In this document: positions 56,106 to 64,000 of the stretch, piece after piece | Layout: every line of letters starts with the position of its first letter | How positions within the stretch are numbered: position 1 is the stretch's first letter | Source of the DNA: Primulina eburnea | Taxonomy: Eukaryota; Streptophyta; Magnoliopsida; Lamiales; Gesneriaceae | DNA: 64,000 nt | Reading direction: 5' to 3' | NCBI RefSeq assembly: GCF_022965805.1 | Contig: NC_133114.1 | Span: forward strand, 6,530,261 to 6,594,260 | Position numbers and translations under genes: made by a program | The notes under the pieces: model-generated | The model's input: the letters and a program-made list of their open reading frames with translations, nothing else | What the model was told of the DNA's origin: nothing | Database searches by the model: none

Positions 56106-57464
56106 TGGTGTTGGAGATTGCTGACATGTTTGACATTATGTTAATATTGTGACAAAAGAGTAATCGAAGTGAAAAAAAAAAATTATTAGATTAAGAACAT
56201 ATTGTAATTTATTAAATGACTAAAATTTAAAATAGACTAACTTACAAAAAGTTTTTTATAATTTTTCCAAACAAAAAATAATATAAACTATAAAATCAAA
56301 TGAGAGCTTGAAAGATTATTTATTTATTTCCGTTCAGAAAAATGAAAGAAAGAAATATTATTTATTTTGTTTTGTTTTAATACAAAGTGAAGGGATATAT
56401 GTCAATGGAAGTCGATCTTATCACAGACAAGAGAATAATATTGTCAAATAAAGTCGATTTTGGTCTCCTAATCACATTTAGTGTTTCGCTTACTCTTTTC
56501 TTCCAAAGGGATCGAGTATTTAATGTATGTGTGCCGAAGAATTCTCAATAAATTGTGCAAACAATGTGATAACAACATTAAGGTAAGAGAACTTTGCAGA
56601 AGATGATTTGCTTCTTGCTTCTTAGCTAACCTCAAGAAGATCCACCCCAAATTCAATGTATTCAATTATCATTTCATTATTTTATCATCGAACCAAAATG
56701 CAACATCAATCATACATTAATGAACATAACTTTCACCATTTATCGCTCGATAAGTTGGAACGTCCAAGTACGCACTTGCATGTGCACATATGATTTACAC
56801 GAATTACTACAAAATATAACATCTAACACGATATATATTTTAATTTTAGTAATACGACAATCATTTAGTTTCAACGTAGAATATATATATGTATATATAT
56901 ATATATATATATATTTATTTATTTATTTATTTATTTTTGTGTCTGTTTTATAGTATGTGTGAAAATTTTCTTATGGTGTATGCCTAAAATCATTTTAGCA
57001 CATGAGTTTTTGGTTTATTTTAAAATCAATGCGCGTGTTGTTGAAGTTGACTTGATTGGTACATATTTCATATTTGGCATTACATGAAAATGAGCACAGA
57101 TGATTGAAATTGTCCCAATTAGTAAATGTTCAACTGCAATTTAATTAAAGTATACATGAAATATCATTTTATATATTTTATTCAATTAATTTAACATATT
57201 GGGTTTTTCTTAATTGACTCTAATCACTTAGTTCAACACAACGACAAATAAATTTCTTTTACTTTGCATTAAAACTACAACTATAAAGAAGTCAAAGATT
57301 AAAAAATAATTATTTTGATTTTTTTTTATGAAAATACATTTTTCGAGTGTTGAGAAATAATAATAGTCTCCTATTAGATAACGATTGAAACATGGAATGA
57401 AATTAAATCCATTGTACACTTAAAAAATTTAGAATTGTGTAATTATTAGTACTACACGTATGCT
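56106..57464. other. AT-rich sequence with a TA/TTTA microsatellite
   Basis: Contains (TA)n followed by (TTTA)n at about 56880-56937. A GC-richer patch at 56440-56680 has open frames on the minus strand, but none resembles a known family. No element ends seen. Confidence 0.6.
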
Positions 57465-57545
57465 TTGGTACGTTCATTTAAATGATAAATTTTATCATTT
57501 CTTGTAAAATATTATTCAACTTTACTTTTTTTAATTATACTAGTA
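57465..57545. repeat. Second copy of the segment at 15266-15345
   Basis: TTTGGTACGTTCATTTAAATGAT and following bases align with 15266-15345, with a handful of differences and small indels. Confidence 0.65.
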
Positions 57546-58166
57546 ATAAATATGTGTGTTGTACGTGGATAACGAACTTGAGTGAACTATAAATATTGAC
57601 CGTAAATTTGTAAATCGATATAGACACGTAATTTTTTTTCACAAATTTTTCAATAAAAATGTTATTTCACGATTTATCTATCATTTCAAACAACCATAAT
57701 TTAATTTCTTCGGTATTTTTCTTGTTTGATTTTTGAATAATTCAATATCTTTTTTTCTTTTTATAATATTTTTTTCATGCTTCTTTGTTCGATTAAATTC
57801 AGCAATCACATCATCATATCTGTTTTTCATGTTTCTTTTTCATAATTGGACTTGATGTTAATTAATATATTTAATACTTGTCTTGGTTTTTTCTTATGGA
57901 TGTCGTATTTTGTTTATTTGAGTCGTTCACACTTCGAAACTTACTTCATTTTATTTTTTCTTGTTTTTTTGAAATCTCACTTGGTTTATCTTTCAACACC
58001 AATGACAACACATTATGATTCTTAGTAACTAATTTGTCAAATTTGAAATGAAACTTGTCATGTTTTTTGTTTGGTTCTCTTTATATTTAGACATAAATTT
58101 TCCCTGTAATTAACTAAACTCATACTTGAGTAAGTTTTCAGCTCTGTCCTTTTGAAACATACAAAC
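57546..58166. other. AT-rich sequence, nothing recognised
   Basis: T-rich, no coding or element signal up to the TRIM target site CAAAC (58162-58166). Confidence 0.6.
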
Positions 58167-58762
58167 TATTGGGATGCAACCAAAGTCCCACATTGGAAGA
58201 TCTAGAGAAAGATCATGGGTTAATAAAGATGAATGATATCTCCATTGGTATGAGGCCTTTTGGGTGGTTCCAAAAGTAAAACCATGAGGGTTAAAATCCA
58301 AAGTAGACAATATAATATCAGTATGGAGATATCCGGATTCCATTGGTCCTAACAAGTGGTATCAGAGCAATGGTCTAGATCGAGCCGTGTGGGTAGAATC
58401 CTCGATACCTAAACGAAGGAGGTGAGGGCTACCGGTGAAAATCCTTGATTAAAATCTCTGGGTGGTTTATGCTCCCAGTATGCAGTGAAGTGGAGTAACC
58501 TCGATTGGAGGACGAATAAGGCTTGAGGGGAGGGGAGGACCATGAGAATAATAATGGAACTTCGTTTGAGGGGAGGATTGTTGAGATGCAACCAAAGTCC
58601 CACATTAGAAGATCTAGAGAAAGATCATGGGTTAATAAAGATGGAATGATATCTCTATTGATATGAGTCATTTTGGGTGATTCCAAAAGTAAAACCATGA
58701 GGGTTAAAACAAAAAGTGGACAATATCATAGTGGAGATATCTGGATTTCATTGGTCTTAACA
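58167..58762 (+). mobile_element. Complete TRIM (terminal-repeat retrotransposon in miniature)
   Basis: LTRs 58167-58354 (188 bp) and 58579-58762 (184 bp), primer site TGGTATCAGAGC at 58357-58368, purine tract GAGGGGAGGAT before 58579, and perfect 5-bp target duplication CAAAC (58162-58166 and 58763-58767). The LTR begins TGTTGAGATGCAACC in the 3' copy and TATTGGGATGCAACC in the 5' copy, so the canonical TG has mutated. The 224-bp interior has no coding capacity; mobilisation would need another element's proteins. Repeats such as ACCAAAGTCCCACATTGG are typical of plant TRIM/SMART families. Confidence 0.93.
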
Positions 58763-59036
58763 CAAACAATTTACAATAATCAAAAAATTTCAATCCAATA
58801 TTAAGCTCACACGACTCTCATTTATTTCATGTCCCAACGTATTTGTATTACACCAAAAAACCTGTTATTTCCATATTTTATTCTTTCACAAGACAAATGA
58901 CAAATACTACAACATCAAAATTGCTTTATGTTGTATTATATTTTAGGTTATGCATCACTCTAAATCAAATGATAGTAATTTAAGTTTTTTCTTCAAAGCT
59001 GTAATAATTATGTCTCAAAATAATAAAAATTTGAAT
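58763..59036. other. AT-rich sequence, nothing recognised
   Basis: No element end or open frame of interest between the TRIM and the foldback repeat. Confidence 0.6.
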
Positions 59037-59148
59037 GAATAAATAATAAATCATTATAAACGAAACAGACGAATCAATTATTTAAAATCAGATGATAGAA
59101 GTTCATATTATTATTTCTAAATACAAATAATTAAAGTTGAGAAAGATG

Positions 59149-59226
<78 letters not shown>

Positions 59227-59322
59227 CAAATCTAAAACGTAAATTATTTGTTTTACTTATATAGTTTTTATTTTTAAATAATTGATTCGTCTGTTTCGTT
59301 TATAATGATTTATTATTTATTC
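59037..59322. repeat. Foldback repeat: perfect 51-bp inverted arms around an (AT)n core
   Basis: Left arm 59037-59087 and right arm 59272-59322 are exact reverse complements over 51 bp (ATAAACGAAACAGACGAAT and its complement at the centre). The core includes (AT)n at about 59153-59222. The segment TTACTTATATAGTTTTTATTTTTA occurs just before the right arm and again just after it (about 59253 and 59329). Confidence 0.9.
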
Positions 59323-59758
59323 TTTTTTTACTTATATAGTTTTTATTTTTAAAAAATAATATTCACTTCGATGTCATAGTCCAATTATTCATGGGTACGA
59401 ACTTTGATTTACAATCATGTTTCAAAACAAAATGAGAGGACAAAAAATAAGGAATGAAAATAATTAAGAATCAAAAAATAACTATATTTTTATTTTTTTT
59501 CAAATACATGACATTTTCTCAATATTTTTATCAAATCAATGATATTAAAAAAATATATCAATTAACAACTCAATATTTCACCCAATCGTATAATTGTTTA
59601 GTAATAATAAATGATAATCATTATGTATACATTTATATTTGAATGAAAAAAAAAATTATGATTTGAATCTAAAAAAAAAATTAAAACATAGAACAATCAT
59701 AAGAGTTGTATATAGTTTCTTTAAATAATATCAACATAACACAATGATAATTGAAAAT
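59323..59758. other. AT-rich sequence, nothing recognised
   Basis: Low-complexity A/T runs; no gene. The last five bases, AAAAT (59754-59758), would be the target duplication of Copia F, but the matching copy is outside. Confidence 0.55.
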
Positions 59759-60767
59759 TGTTGAGGATCGAAGTTGAGTTTAGAGGGGGGGTGAATAAAC
59801 TCTACTCGTTTTTCGTGAGGATGAAGTACTAGAATCCTGTTAAGGATAGTAGTCGATCTTGTGAGAATACTTTCACCTGATTACAGTAGAATGTGCGGAA
59901 ATAATCTGATGAAGTAGTTGAAAAACAATAAAGCAGTAGACAGCAGTTGTTTATGGAAGTTCGAAGATAAACTCTTCTATGTCTCCCCTTCTTCTGTTTC
60001 CAGAAGGTATAACTAAAAGACTTTGGATATTACAGTACAACACTTGTACACACCCACTTCAGAAGGACTTACACCTCAACCTACTGAAACTCTTAGTTTC
60101 TCAACTTACAAAAATGTGGAACACAAAGTTCTGAAAAGACTCTTTTCAGATTACAGACTCTTCTGATAAAATATTGATATAGTAAAGATTGTGAAGAGTG
60201 TAAGAATTAGTAGCACAAGATGATCTTTAACAAGATCAGATATAAGCTGTGAAGCGTGTGCTACTTTTCTTTGTGTTGAACTTGACAACGCTCAAGGATG
60301 AATGATATTTTTCTGATAAGAGAGTAGCTTTGTTCCTTGAAAAATGATATTATACAAAGTGTCGTGTCGAACAAAGATTTGATCCAAGTATATATAATCG
60401 ACTGAGTTCAACGTTCATAAACAGAGAAGTCTTCAGATAACTGATACAATCAGCTTTATTATCGAAATAGGTTCCTGCAGAAAAGCTATAAAACAATCAG
60501 TCTTGTTTATACTCAATTTGGTAATATGCATTAAATGACTCCGTATAGTATTTAATGCTGCAATTAATGCTGGTACTAGGAACACTTTAAAGGTAACAAT
60601 TAAGGTAGCAACGTTAGAAAGTGTTCTCTACTGGTTCGTATAGTTATCCCTCTTTCTACTGGTTTAGTTTTACTAGAGCAGCAGCTACTGATAAACTATC
60701 TAGTTGTTCTGATCTGCTGGTCTACTGGTTTTAGTTACCATCGCCACAATAAAATTCATATCTAACA
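59759..60767 (-). repeat. 3' LTR of Copia F
   Basis: In element sense TGTTAGATATGAATTTT at 60767 to CGATCCTCAACA at 59759; 1009 bp. The end region GAGGGGGGGTGAATAAAC (plus strand, about 59781-59798) matches in style and position the LTR end of Copia A (AAGGGGGGGTGAATAGG). U3 has several ACCAGTAGA words and a TATATATA at about 60387-60395. Confidence 0.85.
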
Positions 60768-60779
60768 ATTTCCCCCTTT
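60768..60779 (-). promoter_or_regulatory. Polypurine tract of Copia F
   Basis: Minus-strand AAAGGGGGAAAT directly before the LTR start. It shows that the ORF at 60877-63675 lies between pol and the 3' LTR, the env position. Confidence 0.85.
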
Positions 60780-60876
60780 GTGGTGATGCCAAAACCTAAA
60801 CAGTATAAAAATATAAAATAAACAGATAATCATTTAAATAAACAGATAATGATAATAATGTATCAAGGTAAGCAAA

Positions 60877-63675
60877 TTAATCGGTTCCAATGTCCCTGTA
60901 AATGATTTCTTCATTTTGAGGTTCTTGATCTATTCTGTTGGAAGGTTCAGCCTCATCTTCTGTTTGCCTAACTCCTTCTTGATCTCTTCTATCTTCCCCC
61001 TTTTTGACATCAGCGGCTACCACATGGGTAAAGAGATCATTCAATCTTCCGGAAATATTTTGAATGCCATCAGTTAGCATCTCTAGATAAGGAGTCTGAG
61101 AGGAGATGCGATTATCTAAGGCGGTAATAGATTGATTTTGAGAATCAATCTTGGCATCCAAAAGTTCCACAGAAGTAGAGAGCGATCGAAAAAGATCGTC
61201 ATGCTCAGTGATTCGAGTAAGTATATCAGTTTGAGCAAGTAGGAGGGCGTTGTGAGTTCTTGATACAGCTTGTCTGAAGATGGAGGCTTCAACATACATC
61301 TTGTCCGTTGTCTCCTTAGTGAGATAGATGTGTTTACTCATGCGCTCTCGGAAGTCTTTAGCACCACTGATTTCCGCAAGGTTTTCACAAGACATACGCC
61401 TCACCAATTCAGAGATGTTGATGAGGTCGTTTTGTAGACAGCGAATCTGTTGTTCGAGATTGAAAACATCTGATTCTGGTGAAGGAGTTCGGTCAAGAAT
61501 TCGTTGTTTGATCTCAGAAAGACGAGAAGTCGTCGCAGTCACAACAGGTAGGGAGACAGTTAACGCAGTAGAAACAAAAGGAGCATCTAACAAAGCAGTA
61601 GAAGGAACAGGGTCTATAGTGCTTTCTGCTGGAAATGCAGAAACAGTAGACTCAACAGCAACCAGAGGCGGAGTAGCATCTTCAGTAGGTATAGTCAAAT
61701 CAGAAGCTAAAACTTCTTCCAAAGGTACAATTGCAGCCTGTGTAACTGAAGGTGCTTCAACCAAAGGTGCAGAGGGAGGTTCCAGAAGAACAATCATTTC
61801 TGTTTGATGTTCAGCAGAAAACAATCCTAAGTTCGGCAGTAGGGAAGTAGTGTCTGGTTCTGCGACTTGTTGTCCTGGGGTAGGAGATCCAGAAGCTGGT
61901 AAGTCCAAGGTGGCAGAGACAGCAGGGACAATAGATTCAATCACTTCCTCAACTGAAGCCAGTTCATGCACAGATAGAAGCGATGAGGACTGAATGGGCC
62001 GAGTCGGAGATGTAGGAGTACTAAGAACATCAGCCTTTGGGGAGGCGGTAGTCCTTTCCTCAACTATCTGATTTTGTTGAAAGCTCGGGAGAAGGCCCAT
62101 ATGATAAACTGTAGGCTCTCCAAAGCCTTGTTCTTGAGCAAGAAGTTGCTCATTCATCTGCTGAAGTCTATCAGAAAGAATCAAAATAACATGTTGATCC
62201 TGAGCAGCAGTTGGAGTGGCAGGATCAAAATTCGATTGAATAACTTGCAACACTGATTCTAATTTCTGACACTTGAGTTGATCGAGGATGAAGTTCCTTC
62301 TGCCCAAGGCCTCGATAACATTCTTCGTTTTTGCCAGCTGAAAAATCCTCCTTTCGGCAGTCATCATCTTGCTATAATTGCCTTTGGTTTTGAAGAAGTC
62401 AAAAGAATTGAACAATCGGACAGCATGCCATTCATCAAAGAATTTTATCTCCTCGTTAGCAGAGGTCTCAATTTCTGCTAGATGAAGGTCAACACCTGTA
62501 GTAACAGTGGTCTTGTGACCAAAACTAGGTGGTTCTGCAACCATTTTCTCTTTTCCTTTGTCAGTAGATGAAATGGGCGCAATAGGGCAGAAAGCAGAAG
62601 ACCCACTTGCTGGTTCTCGAATAACAACGCCAGATGATGGCTTAAAAACTGAAACAGAAGAGGGTGCTGATATGGACGCAGTAACGGGAGCAGTGGAAGA
62701 AACAGTCGAGCGAACAGAAGGAGCAGCTTCTGGAAAGACCTGTCGAATAGGTACTTTCTCAATCTCAGACAGTGCTGCTGGCTTTTTCAATTTGAGGATG
62801 GTGCGCTGTTTCTTCTTTGCTGGGGTCGGTATAGTTGGGCGAGCAGTAGCAGCAGATTCTTCTGAAGCTGTTTTATCGGAATCTGTCGAAATAAGCAGTC
62901 GTTTCTTTGAAATTTGCTTGTGAGGTTTGGGAGCCTCAGAGGCAGATTCCCCAATTTCCTTTTTCATTGCAACAAATTCCGTCACTGTTGGCTTAGGCCT
63001 TAGAGCCAAGACATTTTCTGCATCAATCATTGTGACAGAAGTAGCATCGAGATCACTGGTAGATGGAAAACCAGCATCTTTGAGCAACACACTGATCTGA
63101 ACCGCGAGACCAGAGCTCTTCCGAGTGACCATATCCTTCATAATTCTAAAAATAAAGTGACTCCAATCCACCTTAATCCCTTTGGTGATGGCAGTCATGA
63201 CCTGAACTTTTTCTTTTGTCAGTTTATCGAAGGTGCCAGCCTTGATCAGAATAGCTTTGGCCACAATATCGGCCAGAATCTGATACTCTATCTTTAGTAA
63301 TTTCTTATGGCAGGATGGAGACACTTCTTCTCCAGATGCGGAGAAAGAGGTGAGAGCAACAGACATATCTGTTTTTGAAATATCAGAAAGTTCAGAAATA
63401 CCCGAAAGTGGAAGGAGGAAGGTTGCTCCTAGATGGGCTGCATCAATGGAGATAGAAGCATCTCCTTGGGTATGAACAATCCTTCCTTCATGGACTGTTG
63501 CTTTGGCGTAAAATTCCAGGAGAGCATTTTTGTAGATAATTGCTGGTGCTTCCAGGAATTTTCGGAGTCCTAATTTCTCAATGTCCTGAAACATTCTTAG
63601 AAGATTTTCATCCTTAATGGTGAGAACAGAGGCAAAGTTAACCTGATAAGCATTGAGAGTATATGCGCCAGCCAT
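60877..63675 (-). CDS. Intact 932-codon env-position ORF of Copia F; function unknown
   Basis: Starts MAGAYTLNAYQVNFASV at 63675 and is open to 60877. Residues about 10-225 form a folded-looking domain: FLEAPAIIYKNALLEFYAKATV, ISIDAAHLGATFLLPLSGIS, KIEYQILADIVAKAILIKAG, LTKEKVQVMTAITKGIKVDW and IFRIMKDMVTRKSSG. Residues about 240-300 are basic (SKKRLLIST, PAKKKQRTILKLKKP, nuclear-signal-like). A long Ser/Thr/Pro/Ala-rich middle follows, and the C-terminal 200 residues are heptad-like coiled coil (SEIKQRILDR ... VFNLEQQIRCLQNDLINISE ... LFRSLSTSVELLDAKIDSQ). No signal peptide or membrane segment. Similar proteins in Dorcoceras are, from memory, annotated dystroglycan-like. Position just before the purine tract and LTR makes it retrotransposon-borne. 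It may be a retained accessory gene; role unproven. Confidence 0.8.
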   Translation of the reverse strand: MAGAYTLNAYQVNFASVLTIKDENLLRMFQDIEKLGLRKFLEAPAIIYKNALLEFYAKATVHEGRIVHTQGDASISIDAAHLGATFLLPLSGISELSDISKTDMSVALTSFSASGEEVSPSCHKKLLKIEYQILADIVAKAILIKAGTFDKLTKEKVQVMTAITKGIKVDWSHFIFRIMKDMVTRKSSGLAVQISVLLKDAGFPSTSDLDATSVTMIDAENVLALRPKPTVTEFVAMKKEIGESASEAPKPHKQISKKRLLISTDSDKTASEESAATARPTIPTPAKKKQRTILKLKKPAALSEIEKVPIRQVFPEAAPSVRSTVSSTAPVTASISAPSSVSVFKPSSGVVIREPASGSSAFCPIAPISSTDKGKEKMVAEPPSFGHKTTVTTGVDLHLAEIETSANEEIKFFDEWHAVRLFNSFDFFKTKGNYSKMMTAERRIFQLAKTKNVIEALGRRNFILDQLKCQKLESVLQVIQSNFDPATPTAAQDQHVILILSDRLQQMNEQLLAQEQGFGEPTVYHMGLLPSFQQNQIVEERTTASPKADVLSTPTSPTRPIQSSSLLSVHELASVEEVIESIVPAVSATLDLPASGSPTPGQQVAEPDTTSLLPNLGLFSAEHQTEMIVLLEPPSAPLVEAPSVTQAAIVPLEEVLASDLTIPTEDATPPLVAVESTVSAFPAESTIDPVPSTALLDAPFVSTALTVSLPVVTATTSRLSEIKQRILDRTPSPESDVFNLEQQIRCLQNDLINISELVRRMSCENLAEISGAKDFRERMSKHIYLTKETTDKMYVEASIFRQAVSRTHNALLLAQTDILTRITEHDDLFRSLSTSVELLDAKIDSQNQSITALDNRISSQTPYLEMLTDGIQNISGRLNDLFTHVVAADVKKGEDRRDQEGVRQTEDEAEPSNRIDQEPQNEEIIYRDIGTD

Positions 63676-64000
63676 TTCTGTAAGCAGATGAGAGCAGAAA
63701 ACTTTGCAGTAGTATGTTATGATATAGAGAAAGCAGTAGCTGAATAACGATAGTTATGAAACAGTAAAGATGAAAATGAAAAGTATGAAAAAGATATACA
63801 GCCGTCAAATGAACACAAAGACACGTGTCAGTATGTTCTTGGTTGAGTGTTTGAAAAGATTTTGCAGAAATTGTCAGAAAGACGAATGATTTTGAAAATT
63901 TTGAAAAAGAGCGGGCTGTCCAGGCGGTTACTAAAGGAAATCAGAAAAAGATTTGTCATTTTATGATAACGTCTACTGGAAGTTTCAGAGTCCTGAAGTA
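63676..64000 (-). promoter_or_regulatory. Region upstream of the env-position ORF with promoter-like motifs
   Basis: In ORF sense: GACACGTGTC (G-box CACGTG at 63822-63827), GACGGCTGTATATC (TATA-like at about 63793-63799), then a pyrimidine-rich leader of about 115 nt to the ATG at 63675. No gag-pol sequence is visible to the window edge. It could drive the ORF independently, or be merely the spacer after pol. Confidence 0.4.

Noticed and set aside
56468..56665. 65-codon frame that might be a host exon
   Set aside because: No recognisable family, no convincing splice context, and other frames look no worse.
61328..61807. Plus-strand open frame opposite the 932-codon ORF (also 62558-62923 and 62478-62762)
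   Set aside because: Low-complexity shadows of the Ser/Thr/Ala-rich part of the real minus-strand ORF.

Overview
The window is plant nuclear DNA made almost entirely of transposable elements. No host protein-coding gene, tRNA or rRNA could be supported. Evidence for a eudicot of the order Lamiales: a 169-bp MITE with GTGAGACGGTCTCAC-type ends, familiar from Lamiales genomes; a 932-codon ORF resembling proteins annotated as dystroglycan-like in Dorcoceras (Gesneriaceae), recalled rather than searched; and the mix of Tekay-like chromoviruses, Athila-like and Sirevirus-like elements. Gesneriaceae is an inference.

Layout, left to right. (1) 1-15264: a hAT DNA transposon on the minus strand (BED finger, RNase H-like core, dimerisation domain, introns still readable) cut by two retrotransposons: a 5'-half Copia (A) running off the left edge (1-4246), and a complete young chromovirus (Gypsy1, 5649-13271, 5-bp target duplication CTTCT). 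(2) 15379-17776: a solo LTR with target duplication ATTTT. (3) 17782-19963: old relics, including a possible pararetrovirus-like fragment and a Copia LTR with a scrap of an env-position ORF. (4) 19964-32155: an old, decayed chromovirus (Gypsy2) with an internally deleted Copia (C, 25891-28190, target duplication GAGGC) in its pol. (5) 32156-40638: an Athila-like element that kept gag, protease and an env-position ORF but lost reverse transcriptase, RNase H and integrase. (6) 40639-52335: chromovirus LTR remnants split by Copia D (41199-50412, target duplication ATAAG), whose two 2080-bp LTRs are nearly identical. (7) 52336-59758: AT-rich sequence with a MITE, a Copia relic (E), a complete 596-bp TRIM (target duplication CAAAC) and a foldback repeat. 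(8) 59759-64000: the 3' end of another Copia (F), with its LTR, polypurine tract and an intact 932-codon env-position ORF.

Relative ages from LTR comparison by eye: Gypsy1 (4 substitutions and one 18-bp indel in about 1.47 kb) and Copia D (about ten in 2.08 kb) are youngest. Athila is intermediate. Gypsy2 (about 12 percent in a sampled stretch) is old, and relic E and the hAT are older still.

Two patterns cross element families. First, several unrelated LTRs carry an array of short dyad-symmetric, mostly CpG-rich motifs directly upstream of a TATA box; a Copia and a Gypsy even share the motif GTTCGGATCGTCCGAAC. Second, an Athila-type Gypsy and a Sirevirus-type Copia carry ORFs in the env position that appear to share an N-terminal domain, and each has promoter- or splice-like sequence just upstream.
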